Origin: Paulownia fortunei
Lineage: Eukaryota > Streptophyta > Magnoliopsida > Lamiales > Paulowniaceae
Assembly (NCBI GenBank): GCA_019321725.1
Contig: CM033114.1
Location: forward strand, 11,388,278-11,452,277
Direction: 5' to 3'
DNA: 64,000 bases
A program made the translations under genes and the position numbers. The stretch's first letter is position 1, and each line of letters starts with the position of its first letter. The notes under the pieces are model-generated. The model saw nothing but the letters and a program-made list of their open reading frames with translations. It was not told where the DNA came from and made no database searches. This document shows positions 20,351-32,615 of this stretch, piece by piece.

Positions 20351-20666
20351 CTCTTGTAGCTAGCTAGCTTTCTTCCTCTTTTCGGAGTTATATCTTATTT
20401 CATGAAATTTAATCTCATTGATAGATATAATCATAATATTATTAAGTATAATTTTAGGTATTGCTTAAAAAATATAAAAATAAAAGTAAAAATTAGTCTA
20501 TCAATTTTCTCTTGTAGCTAGCTAGCTTTCTTTCTCTTTTTGGAGTTATATCTTATTTCATGAAATTTAATCTCATTGATAGATATAATCACAGTATTAT
20601 TAAGTATAATTTTAGGTCTTGCTTAAAAAATATAAAAATAAAAATAAAAATTAGTCTATCAATAAT
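20351..20666. repeat. Tandem duplication, two units of 158 bp (copy A)
   Basis: Unit 1 starts CTCTTGTAGCTAGCTAGC at 20351 and unit 2 with the same words at 20509; both run to AGTCTATCAAT with only a few differences. A recent non-coding tandem duplication. Confidence 0.85.
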
Positions 20667-23600
20667 ATTTCAATTGGGTTATGTGATGTTAGCTCTAGGA
20701 ATAAAATCTTATTGAAGTGTTTTATTTTCAGACATTCCATAATAAAGGACTCTTATGTAACGTCCAAATGCAATTTTTATGCTGGTTGTCCTCCTATCTT
20801 TTATTTTTGCACAACAAATAAAAAGAACTCAAGTAATAAATACTGAAAGTACTAGGCATTTTTGCTAAATGTAGGTAGCTGTCGTCAGCAAACCCAGATC
20901 AGAAGCACAAACAAATTGAACCTTAACAGCAAATAAGGGTCGAATAAATAAAAGCAACTCTGGATACAAACTTAGAGAAATGTTGCAGCATAACTTTAGG
21001 ACCAAAAAATCGCAAATCAAGACAATAGCAAGTGGAGACGTACGGAGCATATGAGTCACGTGCTAACTCAACAGAAAAGTTCGTTAGCCCTTAGACGGGC
21101 TTAGGAGGAAAAGCCAAATGGGCCGAAGAATTGGGCTTAGTCCACAAAAGTTGACTTGGGCTGGACCTAGTCTTAGGCTCTCTTATTGCCCATAATCATA
21201 TCATCTTTTAGGGCATTGGATGGTCAAGTTCAAATATGTCATAGAAGAAAGGCAGAAGTTATAATTTAATAAAAAAAATAAAGAAATAGGAATTTATGTT
21301 GTTGATAATTTGTTGGTTTAGAATATTTGAAGCAATTTTTTATTAATTTGTAGTGGATATTTAGCTTACGAAGCTAGTTAACTAATAGTCAAGGTTTTAG
21401 AAAACATATGATCATATAAATGACTTTTCACATCTATATATAATTAATTATGTGCTTGTAATTAATTAATTAAGTGACTACAAATAAAATATAAACAACT
21501 AGAATATTGGATGATGTTCAACAAATAACAAATAACGCTGCAATCATAATTTAATGGAGGCCCCAATGAAAGAAAGTTGGTGGGATGCCAATCTAGAAAT
21601 TTTATGTGATTGCACGCAAATCATGCCAAACATGCTAATACCATCCATATCAAAGGTTCTATGCCCATTTCTAATGGAGATTAATTAATTATTGGGTTGA
21701 TACTCTTGCTTTCTAGTGCTTTTAATATAATGATCCCAAAAAATGGCTTTTGAAACATAAGTTAACATTTTTAATCCCATAAAGAAAAAGTATAGTTGAA
21801 GTTTTTGGAAATGGAGGGCTTCTTGTCACTTTCTTTGGGATCAAAGAAAGTAGTGCTAATACTTAGAGCAACAGCACATAATACTTAAACGGTGAAAATG
21901 TCATTTTCTGCTTAAAGAGGTTTATGTGGTGGATCACATATGATTTTATCATATTCACGCAAGTAAATGATGGTTATTTTAGAATAAACTATAAGAATTA
22001 CCTATAGAGTTTAATTTAATCATAAAAAAATTTAATTATCTTTTAAAATTGCATATACCTTCTTAAAATTTGTCTTTATTTTATAAAAGTCCTCCTCAAT
22101 ATATGTAATTTATAAAATAAAAATAAATATCAAGGGAGTATTTTTCATTTACAAACTTAGATGAGTTTTTTTTAAATAGCACAAATCTCATGTATAATTG
22201 TGATTCACCTTTATTTTAAGATGCTGTATATTGAATGCACACATTTGGATTACTTCAAATTAACCTAATTAAGCCAAATCGAGAAGTTTAAAATTACACA
22301 AAGCAAAATCAGACTTGGTTAAAATTTAAAATTTTGAAAGTTTTCAGAAAATGGTTATACATTTGGCATTAATAAAAACTAAGCTACTTATTATCCTACA
22401 CAAATGAAGTAATTGAGTAAAGGAAAGAATAAGTACTTTTTGAACTTTTCCCCCCTGAAATTATAAGCACCATTAAAGCAAATGCAGCCACCCATAAATA
22501 CTTCGTACAAGTCTAAGGGTATGATTACCTTAATCTTTTCATGATTAATTTGTTTAGGCCTAAACTACCATCAATAATTTAGGTCTAGTTATACCAAAAT
22601 TAGCTTAATCTTTTCATGATTCTTGGTCCAGAGCAGTCAAGAATTTGCATGAAGAAACGCCGTTTAACGCGTAAATCTTAGACCACAGCCTAGCATTATG
22701 CTCGCGGTGATATTTTTAAACACTTTTGTCAAAAATAATTAATGGAATAATTTTTGAAAAATAGTTAATTTAATGTGAAGACAGCAAACACACACTACCT
22801 TAATTAATATAAACATAGCAACAATATTCTTAAAGCAAATTTGGAAAATATGTGTTCCGTAGTTCTTCTAAGTACAAGTTGAACGGACATAACAATCTGT
22901 GGCTCTTTGCTTTTTTGTTTTTTGATTTTTTTTGTAAGAATCCCAAAAAGCTAGACAGCTTGCAGGCAATGTTGGAAGCTCAAAGAGAAGGTTCTGATGG
23001 AAAGCCAATACAATACATCAACTCAAATCATTCAAGAAAGAGACCAAAAGGTTTTCTTTTGACCCTTTTCTTCACTCTTTTGAAGGCATTTCTTTGTTCT
23101 TTCATTCTTTGTTAGGGTATTTTAAATTTAATTGCTCCACCGAATTTTAGGGTAACCTAAAAGTTGAAGGTTAAGCAAATCATGGCCTTAAATATTATTA
23201 GGTTAATTATGAAAATTGAAGGGGCACCTCCCCTTCCCACCCCCTCTTTAATTATAAAATTTTATCCCTTAGAAATGATAAAATTATTATTCATATAATT
23301 AGGAATATCTCAATATTCATTTTTACCAAAAAAATTCAATTTCGCTCCAATATAACTGTATTAATTGACTGGGATGTGTACCAATACACAAGATATTGAA
23401 TAACATATCAATTTTGTGTATGGTTTTTAGATGAACTTTGCTTGAAGATTGAGAATTATGCAATTTCAAATACCTAACTACTTGGACTTCATTAATGAAA
23501 ATAAAGCAAAGTAGGAACAATATTCTAGAATAGTTTTTATATCTTGAAATCATATATAAAATTTGTGTATATCATGGCAATCATATGGTCATATAATGCC

Positions 23601-24849
23601 TTTTTACATATCCAGGTCAGTTAAACCTAACTCACCTGCCATTTGCCATGGGATTAGGAAAATGCTTCACGCAATTTACTTAATTAACAACAATATTTTT
23701 TACCCCATTGTTCTAAATGATCATTGCAATACTGGATTTAAATATATATAAGAAAATTTTGTGTCAATTTAAAGCAACCCTTTTAAATCTAAAAAAGTAA
23801 TAATTAGACACAATAAAATTCATGTGAAAGTAGATGCTACCGAAATGAGTAGTGCTCAAGTTGAGTTGTTAGTCATTGAATTATATATGTTAAAACTAGT
23901 ATTTTAATTTCTGACATTATTACAATTTCAATGTTTTATAAACTTAATCAAGTAATATCCAAATAGATAATATGAAATATTTGATATATTGTTCTTCTGT
24001 CTATACCGGTTGAATATATATAGAATTTACTATTGTTAATCCTGCTGCATTGTATTTATTATTCATCATATTTAAAATTATCTTTATAAAATATACGCAT
24101 AAGGATAATCAATACAATTCAATAGAAGATAAAAAATAACACCAATTAAAAAAAATACTATTGAATGAAGGCGTATTTCTTTGAAAGCACTTTTCTTTTG
24201 AAATGGGTGAATTAATAGGGAATTTCTCACAATATGGACTGGAATATAGAGTTTAACTTACATCCCATCACAAGGAATCATTTTCTTTCAGAATTTTTGG
24301 GAGAAAATTCGAAAAGAAGGGTCAATGATTTATTGTATTACTTGAGAAGAAAGAGAGGAAGAAAAGACCCCCAAGATTTTATTTTTTTTTCCTTTTTTAA
24401 AACATCCCCATTAGGCATGTTTAGTCTACTTTGGAAGTGTCGGTCTCAAGTCCTTTGTTCTTTGCCTAAGTTTTTACTAGCAAAACAAGATCAACTGAAA
24501 AGTATAATGTTTTATATAATATTTTTTTAAATATATAAATAATATTAATTATATATACGCTACATAAATATATGATATAAAATACAAAATTAAAATTAAC
24601 CAATACTGTTATGTAACTTCATTTCATGTAATCACAGCGATCAATCAGATCAATGCCTCTTGAACTTTCTAGATTCTCCACCGTTGGATCACCTCCTAAA
24701 CCTACTATAAATTCCATAGAACTTCACAGCCATTGGAAAACAAAGACAACCCAACAACCTTTCTATCTATCTCCCTTCTATTAAACACTCCCAGGTTGTC
24801 TTTCTTTCCCTCGTGACCAAAAAACAAAACAGAGAACAGAAAGGTAAAA
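20667..24849. other. Long non-coding region upstream of the small gene (copy A)
   Basis: No recognisable gene apart from a 48-codon ORF at 22969. The last 250 bp look like a plant promoter and 5' UTR for the ATG at 24850, with CTATAAATTCC near 24704 and CT-rich leader sequence. The right-hand copy (46279-50546) differs here by substitutions, a roughly 60-bp insertion near 46790 and a small local duplication near 48860. Confidence 0.6.
22969..23115 (+). CDS. Possible 48-residue peptide with basic middle and hydrophobic tail (copy A)
   Basis: From ATG 22969 the frame reads MLEAQREGSDGKPIQ, then SNHSRKRPKG, then a hydrophobic tail GFLLTLFFTLLKAFLCSF of about 20 residues, ending at TAG. In the right-hand copy the whole ORF is kept with one visible residue change (S to F) although the surrounding DNA carries indels. 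I do not recognise the family. The tail could be a membrane anchor. It could equally be an exon piece or a chance frame. Confidence 0.25.
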   Translation: MLEAQREGSDGKPIQYINSNHSRKRPKGFLLTLFFTLLKAFLCSFILC

Positions 24850-24948
24850 ATGGCAGGCTGCAGGCAGAAGAAACCTTCTTTCTCTCTATTCAGTCTCTTA
24901 AAAGGCAGAAACTCACTTAGTACGCATGCATCATTGCGGGGAGCTTAG
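24850..24948 (+). pseudogene. 5' end of a small plant gene truncated by a deletion next to copia #2 (copy A)
   Basis: ATG at 24850 gives QKKPSFSLFSLLKGRNS, matching the start of the fuller copy at 50547. At about 24913 the sequence jumps into copia #2 LTR DNA and the frame ends after 32 codons. The upstream leader is preserved. See the right-hand copy for the family description. Confidence 0.7.
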
Positions 24949-25758
24949 GAACCTTAAATTTTTTAGAAATGGAACTAGGTTTTGATTTTATGGCTTGGTG
25001 ATGTGGCCTTAAATTTTTTAGAAATGGAATCGGGGTTCAATTCTATGGCTTGATGACATGGCGGGGTAGCTCAATATGGCAGTGATGTGGCGAGTTCATC
25101 CAAGTGGCATCCGCATGTTATGACACTATGCGGTTGAGTGCTGAGTGGATGTGATCGTACACGTTGGTGTTGACGATGCGTGACCGAAAGGCTGCAATTA
25201 GTCCTTAGCACTGATAGGGCGCGAGTGAGTACACACACCTATATGGGTGGTACAGATGTATGGTAAGGTTGTGGACTTTTGTATAAGGATGCAACTTGAA
25301 CCACTAGATCCCAGCCAATTCTCAAGAGATGCAATCTAATGGTCCCGATTGATTCAGGCTAAGAGACATGGCCAATTATGAAGGGACATCTAAAATTTTA
25401 TAAATAAGGTCCTTTCTATTTCATTTTCTTCACACCAATCAATTCGAATATTTAATTGATTTTTTCTTTCTCCCTTCTACTAAATATTTTGATTATTTTA
25501 GCATTCTTTTGATTATTCTTTGAATAAGAATATAATCGAGTTTTGGTTCAACCAACATGGTTAGTATAGTGCTGTACTAATCTTGTGATAAAGTGTTGTA
25601 TCTTGGGATACAGACGTCCATGATCCTATAGCATCAAGCAGGGGACAAAATCTACCTTAAGAAGATTAACTTTATGATTACCTCACTTCAACTGAATTTC
25701 TAGATATAAATCTAAATCTCTTTTTGACTTACGACCAACAAATTTAAGATAGATTTTC
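24914..25758 (+). repeat. Copia #2 5' LTR and leader (copy A)
   Basis: Sequence upstream of the copia #2 gag with a TATA box TATAAATAAGG at 25399-25409 and a GC-richer U3-like part. Two 55-bp direct repeats (CCTTAAATTTTTTAGAAATG at 24952 and 25007) lie near the start. The left end is lost in the deletion and the LTR/leader border cannot be set, because the 3' LTR is not in the window. Confidence 0.55.
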
Positions 25759-26606
25759 ATGGTTAATATGGAAATGACAACTGGAGTAGAAAATGGAGCT
25801 GCTAGCTCTAATCCAATCATCATGTCTCCAGCTTCCCAACATGAGAAATTAATTTTTTTTACCGGAGCTCATTTTAAGGGATGGCAACAAAAGATGTTGT
25901 TTTATCTCACCATCATGAACCTGGCAAGGTTCTTAGTGAAAAATGCCCCCACTTTTTCTGAAGAAGAAAGAGATCCCAGAATGACTTGTCTTTGATATAT
26001 GGAGTCATGGCGACTTCCTATGCAGGAATTACATCCTCAATGGACTGGATAACACATTATATAATGTGTATTGTTCGGTCAAAATAGTGAAGGTATTGTA
26101 TAAATCACTTGAAAAAAAATACAGAATTGAGGACATCGGCTTGAAGAAATTCATAGTCGATAATTTCTTAGCTCTAAGATGGTTGATTTAAGATAGTGAT
26201 GAGCCAAGTGCAAGAGTTACAGATCATCCTGCATGATATTGTAGCTGAGGGGATGGTGTTAAGTAAATATTTTCAGATTGCTACTCTCATAGAGAAGCTA
26301 TCTCCCTTGTGGAAAGATTTCAAGCATTATCTCAAGCATAAATGTAAAGAGATTACAATGGAGGATCTAATAGTATGCCTTCAAATTGAGGAAAACAACA
26401 AGGTTGCAGAAAAAAAGATTCCTGCTGATCGGATGGAGGCCAAATCTGACATGGTAGAGGACTCCAAAGTCAAGAAGGGCAAGAAAAGAAAGAGTCTTGG
26501 CTCATCCAAGGACAAGTATGCAAAGCAGTTCAAGGGCGATTACTACAACTGTGGTAAACCAAACCACAAGGTGAAGGATTATCGATTTTTGAAGAAAGAA
26601 AATTAG
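25759..26606 (+). pseudogene. Copia #2 gag (copy A)
   Basis: It starts at ATG 25759 with a plant copia gag N terminus (FFTGAHFKGWQQKMLFYLT, LARFLVKNAP). After a frame change near 25990 other frames give RNYILNGLDNTLYN-like and LKKFIVDNFLALRW-like segments, then 26196-26606 reads VQELQIILHDIVAEGM, YFQIATLIEKLSPLWKDF, ITMEDLIVCLQIEEN and a knuckle YNCGKPNHKVKDYR in which two of the usual knuckle cysteines are Tyr. Frameshifts and stops make it non-functional. Confidence 0.85.
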
Positions 26607-26693
26607 GACCAGGCTAATGTGATCGAAGAGAAAATAGTGCTGCTAGACATGTTGGACCTTATGCATTTGGCTGTTGTGTTTGAAGCCAACTAG

Positions 26694-27779
26694 GTGGATA
26701 ACCCGAGAGAATGGTGGGTTAACACAGGAGCTACACACCATAATTTCTTAAATAAGGAGATATTTCTTCACAAATATTTTGATCAATGGAAAGAAGCTGT
26801 TCATGGGCAACTTATCAATTTCTATGTCGGATTAGGCAAAGTGGTATTGAAGATGACTTCAGGCAAGGATCTGACACTTGTTGATGTATTGCATATTCCA
26901 GATATCCAGAAAAATTTAGTATTTGGTTTACTACTTGTCAAAAGAGGGTTTAGGCTAGTATTTGAAACCGACAAAATTGTACTGACCAAACATGGTCAAT
27001 TTGTAGGAAATAGATATATAGTCAAAGGGCTATTTAAAATAAATAGCCTATACTCAAAAAACTTTTGAAAGTGATACAAGTTTACCTTCTATGTACTTGC
27101 TTGAGTCTTCTTCTTTATGGTACTGTAAATTAGGTCATGTTAACTGAGTTTCTCTAAGAAAGCTGACAGGTTTAGGCCTTATACCTAAACTTGATATTGA
27201 TCATAAATATAAATGTGAGATTTATGTTGAAGCTAAGTTTGCTAAGAAATCTTTTAGTTCAACTGAAAGTAGTAGCAAACCTCTAAGCTTGATACATAGT
27301 GATATATATGATCTAAAGTTTGTTCAAAATCGATGTGGTAAAAAGTATTTTATTACCTTCATTGATGATCACATTAATTATTACTATGTATGTTTTAAAG
27401 TAATAAAGATGAGGTTTAGACATTTTCATTACTAATAAAAATAAAGTAGAAAATCAACTTTGTGGAATGATCGATAGAGGTGGAGAATAAGATTCATCAT
27501 CTTTTGATGAGTTATGTTCTAAGTTTGGAATAATTAACCAAACTACAACTCTATATACACCTCAGCAGGATAGAATTGCTTAGAGAAAGAATACAACTCT
27601 TGGACATGGTTAATGCTATCTTATCAGTTTTGGATTACCTCAGAACTTGTGGGGAGAAGCTGTTCTTATAGCTAACTTTATTTTAAATAGATTCCTCACA
27701 AAAAAATTGGATTAATACCTTATGAAATGTGGAAAAGTGGAATGCATTCCTAAAATACTTGAAAGTGTGGAGGTATCTA
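26694..27779 (+). pseudogene. Copia #2 protease and integrase remnant (copy A)
   Basis: [11 protein letters not shown] is the protease active site, with Asn where Asp is expected. Next come [20 protein letters not shown] and [16 protein letters not shown], the usual copia sequence before GAG-pre-integrase. A degraded integrase (WYCKLGHVN, LIHSDIYD, YFITFIDDH, then QNLWGEAVLIANFILNR and LIPYEMWKSG) continues to 27779 with many stops and frameshifts, where the LTR of the second Athila-like element begins. RT and the 3' LTR are not seen in the window. Confidence 0.85.
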
Positions 27780-29539
27780 TGATAAGCTCATAATTTGACA
27801 TATTTCTGACACTTTCAAAAGCACAAATTTGGATGTTTTATCTCATAATTGATAGAATTGTGTCTTATATTATGATATTTGTTGCATAAGTTCAACAATT
27901 GAAGAAATGGAGTTGAGAGTTGGAAAAAATGGGCTAAATAATTAGCAATGCACTAAAAAATCATGATGTGGCAGTTTTTGTATTTTTGGCATGACATTCT
28001 CCATAAATATGATATTGATCTAATTTTAGTGGATAGAGAAAGATAACAGATAGGACTGCAATTCTTATTAAGACACCAAAGCCAATTCAACCTAAAAAGA
28101 GGTTAAAAATCAATTAAAATAGTTAAAAAGTATAGTCCAGACCAGTCAGGCGCTGCGACACTCCCAATCTCACTCTGCGACACCCCAAGGTCACACCATA
28201 GTGTGATGAAGAAAAAATGGATAGTAGCTAGGAGAAATATAGGCACGTTGCGTCGTGATGTGAGTGGTCATGAGCAGAGAAAAAATATGCTATGGATTTT
28301 GAGGGATAAGTGGCAATCTAAGGCATAACATGGAATCTTTCTTATTATACACTACTAGACCCTCACACACCGTGTGACATTCTATTAGATATACTATACA
28401 CACACAATTACATCACACAGAACATAAATACACATATGCTTGCACGTAATTTCTTGAGCAACACACATGTGAGAATATACAATACATAATTCACACATCG
28501 TATAACACACAATTCATCACCCATATATACTCTACACCTAAATTCTCACACATATATCCTCTCCACCTAAAACACACATCTCTCCATATTTATCTATATA
28601 ATAAATGAAAAAAACACACTCATTATCAAGGAGATTAGGATTTGAAGATAAGAAGAATAAAATCTTCATTGAGCATTGAGGATTTTGAAAAAGAAGTGAA
28701 GAACCAATTAATGGTTGTATATTTTAATTTCTTCTTTTATTTTTCTTAGTTTTGAAAAAATTTTAAGAATCATGATGTTAGGAAATACTTTGTGCCTGCT
28801 TAATTTCAATATGAACTAAACCACTTTTGTCAAGGTTTGGAAAGCTATCTTATTGAAGTTATGAATTAATGTTTATATTGTGATTGAAATATTATTTTTA
28901 TTGGATAAGAAAATACTCTATTTTTAATGCCTCTTGAAACTTGACCAATTTCAAATTGATTTTAATTATTGCAATTAAGATCGAGAAGTTCAATTATAGC
29001 AATAGATCGGGTAGTATATGCCATGGACTAACCTCTATAGAGATATAGAGATAGGTACGTTCAATAGTCATAAGTGTGAAAGCTAGAAGTTAGTGGAATT
29101 CATAAAGCTCAAGGCATTCTTAATAGGATGCCTCGTAGCTAGAGATGGTACCGATGGCCTACTAAGGGTAGATTTGGTCTGACTCGATAGAAAGAGAAAT
29201 AATTATATTAGGAAGATCCACCGTCACACAACCCATATCATTCCTAATCACAATTAAGCAAGGTTTATAACCACATAGGATGGCTAACCAATGCCTTCAC
29301 TCTCCTTAACATCAAATCCAATCTATTAATCTCCTTAGGTTTTAGTTGCTTTTGTTAAATTTGATAGTTGTTACATTTTTATTTACTCACCACCATAATC
29401 ATTCGGTTAAATATAGCATAGGTAATCTATATTTGGTACTTACACAAGCACTCATTAGGGATACGATACTTTACTCACTTTTTATTACTTGTTGGTACTG
29501 TGAACTTGTAGTTTGTTACCACTAATTTTGGGGTCACTA
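27780..29539 (+). repeat. 5' LTR of second Athila-like element (Athila #2, copy A)
   Basis: It begins TGATAAGCTCATAATTTGAC, like the TGATAGGTGCATATTTTGAC start of the first Athila LTR, and ends CACTA (CA probably mutated to TA) just before the primer site. Length about 1760 bp. It lies inside the copia #2 integrase. The middle is rich in CACACA/ACATAT simple sequence around 28370-28560. No TSD can be checked because the 3' end is outside the window. Confidence 0.75.
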
Positions 29540-29545
29540 AGTTTT

Positions 29546-29563
29546 TGGTGCTGTTGCTAGGGA
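29546..29563 (+). promoter_or_regulatory. Decayed tRNA-Asp primer binding site of Athila #2 (copy A)
   Basis: TGGTGCTGTTGCTAGGGA differs from the intact site of the first Athila element (read in the element direction) at four positions, three C-to-T and one G-to-A, the pattern of methylated-cytosine deamination. Confidence 0.75.
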
Positions 29564-29721
29564 AATATGTTTTCGTGTGATATCAAAGTTGATTGTCTAG
29601 TTGTAGTTTGATGATTTTATTTTCTTTATTTTTATTTCATCGCTTTTGTTTTCTTTGTTTAATTCTCTTTGTTCAAGTTACTTTGAGAGGTCTTGTTTTT
29701 CATTGTAGGTATTGTTGGTGC

Positions 29722-29813
29722 ATGACCCGGACATCTACATGGGATCTTGAGCCACATGACTTGAAAATAGAGAGAACTCTTCGTTTGTTGATAAGGAGAA
29801 CAAAAGAGAAAAG
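29722..29813 (+). pseudogene. Start of Athila #2 gag (copy A)
   Basis: ATG at 29722 opens about 30 codons (TSTWDLEPHD, LKIERTLRLL) resembling the N terminus of Athila gag, where a D-P-E-I-E-R-T block is usual. It is cut at 29814 by an LTR of another gypsy family on the opposite strand. The gag C-terminal half is found only in the right-hand part of the window (61582 onward). Confidence 0.6.
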
Positions 29814-32515
29814 TGTCACAACCTCCCAGCAATATGTATAAATATATATATATATATATAAACAACCTGTGCAACATAATTTGTGCACGCATGCATGTGT
29901 ATAACTTTTTTTTTCTACTCAATTCAACAAAACATTGATAAAAGTAAAGTACTTTCATACCATGTAACACTGTATATACATATGTAGTTATTAAATATTA
30001 ACCAAGTCTATCAAAACCATCACAAACCCAAACTCTCTATCACAAAGGAGTTTTGAAAGTGATATACAGGATAAAGTCACTAATATAATATAATAACTGT
30101 AAAATAAAAAACACAGCCCACAGAATAGGCCAACAGGTCGTCATCCAAGTACATTGAGCTTTGAAAACCTGTAGGAGCTCCACTACTAGCCAGTAAACCA
30201 AAGGTTTCAAGTCTTACCATGTTCACTTATAATGCATGAACTACATAAGCTAACACTCAATAAGGAAAAATTATGCATGACAAGAGTATGATATAAAATC
30301 TCATGCAACTCAACTCTAAGATACGATGCTATAAATGTGTCAAATTGAGTACTCATAAATCAAAGAGTTTTTTTTTTAAAAAATTACTTCATTTATTGGG
30401 CCCTTGGCCCACCCACTATGCACCGGATAGAACTCTGAACAATATCAATAATCACCTGGCTATAAACAAATTGACCCAGTCTAAGGGCCATCTCTTGGAA
30501 TCACTAGAGGTCCACCCCCTGTCTTTCCCTGTGATCCTCTAGAAGTCTTTCCACTAGCGGAGTCAATAAGGGCACAGTCAAGTAGTCCACCCTCTCGTGA
30601 CCACCAGAGACACACCCCCTATCAACCCCTGTGATCCTCTGAGAAGTAACACTCGCAGCGCCCCAAAATATCATATAAGCATGCCTCGCATGTCTCAGTA
30701 CACTATTAGTGGCCAACCAAAATATTTTCTTTCTAAAAACCATGTCTCAAATCATATCGTGCATGCAAGAACCTCTACTATACTCATATGCCGTGCATGC
30801 ACATGTAAATGCTCATGAATTGTATGTTCAATATGAAATACAAGTCATCTTGCTCTCAACATGTTTCAAGAATCATAAGACTTTCAGTCAAGTTTAATAT
30901 CATCAACACATTAGATATAAATGCTTCAAGACATACTATGTTCATGCATTATAGTTGCAAATGGATCTTTACTTACCTTTCACTTGGTTGGTGGCTTAGT
31001 CTAGATTTGTTTATTGTTCCTCTCTAATCTTAGATGTAAAATATCCTGTAATATTATTCAACATCAAGCGCCATTCCCAATTTGGCAAGTTGAAAGCATA
31101 AAATATCTTATTAAGACCTTAAACACCAAGCTATCTAGGTAACATCCCAATCTAGTCCCTCAAATGCCTTCATTTCTCATCTTAGATACATGTAAACATT
31201 ATATAATTGAAGTAATATAACTCTAATATCATGTACCTAATTGTTAACACTCAATAGCAACATGTCCAGGTTGAAATAGCTAAGTTATCAAATGGGACAG
31301 ATTCACATTTTCATATTTACTTGCTGTCCAATTTAGTTGCATAATAATTTTGACATCCCTAAGCATATCCAATCACTCCTAAATTTTTTCCAAACTTAGA
31401 TAACATGTATATCAATGTAACCATATCATATAATTTCTAAAAATTATGGATGTAGCTTCCCAAGTTTGGATCTCTTCACGACATACTGAAACAGATTGTT
31501 TTCCTACCGTGATAGTTTTACACACTTCATGACATTATTGGTTTTGGCACCCTTAAGTATATTCAATCACTCCAAAATTTTCACCATACTTAGATAACAT
31601 ATATAATGAGACAAAAATGTCAAATTACTACCAAAACTACTGGATTTATTGATGTAAAACCAGCACCATTCACATAGGACAGAATCTGAATTTCAAAGAA
31701 GATAGTTTTGAGCACCTCTTTAATTATCACACTATATTGCAATTTATAACCTCTATAAACTTACATAAATCACCTAGACTCATATATAAACACATATATG
31801 GTGAAATACATAGGTTTTAATCAATTTATTATATCTATATAAAGCATAAATATAAAAAATCAGCAAGTATACAGTTCTGTCCCTAGTGATTTTTATTGTG
31901 ATTTTACAACTAAAAATCCTTATTTTGTGAATTATAAGACCACAAATAGCATTCTAACATGATTATAATAAATAATAGAATCTTTAAAAATCATAAACCC
32001 TAAAACAATTCAATAACTTAAATAAAAAACATGAGTTAAACTTACCTATGCATAGTTTAAAGTTCCAACTTGCTCCTTCTTACTTCCCTTTGCTTCCTTC
32101 ACTTTTTTCTTTACTTGGAATTAATTGAGAGCAATTTATAAAATTCCATATGAAGGTTTTGGAAGTGAAATAGCTCAAAAAATAGTTTTTGGTCGTGGCT
32201 TAAGGATAGAAATGAAGAAAGGTTGAGGTGGAAGCTTGAGGTTGCAAGATTGAGGTGTCAAGTTGTGGTTCAACTATGATATTTTTCACACCTTATATAG
32301 CACTAATCTAGTGTTTCTCATTACTTATTTATCTATGTACAACCTAATTTACTCTCCATATGATCGGATAATACATATGCACTAATTTCTTAATCGTTCA
32401 TGCGATCTCCAAATCGATCAACATTCGATTCTTAAATGATTGTCTAGTTTTCATTTTCTAAAATCACATGCACATATGAACCTTATATTATGACACTTAA
32501 ATCATATTATATCAT
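29814..32515 (-). repeat. LTR of a third gypsy family, minus strand (copy A, cut by the gap)
   Basis: It starts TGTCACAACCTCCC on the + strand and has no coding content. It is related in reverse orientation to the LTR at 50937-52480: shared blocks include the reverse complements around 30120-30180 (ACAGGTCGTCATC) and 32400-32515. A short TA microsatellite lies at 29838-29860. Open frames of 60-100 codons in it are not conserved coding sequence. It is truncated by the run of Ns; the full 2.8 kb is seen at 58791-61581. Confidence 0.65.
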
Positions 32516-32615
32516 NNNNNNNNNNNNNNNNNNNNNNNNNNNNNNNNNNNNNNNNNNNNNNNNNNNNNNNNNNNNNNNNNNNNNNNNNNNNNNNNNNNNN
32601 NNNNNNNNNNNNNNN
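32516..32615. other. Assembly gap of exactly 100 N
   Basis: A run of 100 Ns, a common fixed placeholder for a gap of unknown size. It separates two stretches that share about 25 kb of the same sequence in the same order. Confidence 0.99.

Noticed and set aside
20351..20666. Tandem units considered as a CRISPR-like or centromeric array
   Set aside because: Only two units, no spacers and a plant nuclear context; a simple local duplication.
29659..29970. 103-codon minus-strand ORF with a repeated I-Y segment, also at 58636-58947
   Set aside because: The I-Y run comes from a TA microsatellite; the frame crosses the border between gag and an inserted LTR, so it is a chance frame.
30303..31027. 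Several overlapping 60-80-codon ORFs in the 29814-32515 LTR
   Set aside because: They are in different frames with no recognisable domain, inside a non-coding LTR; no support for a gene.
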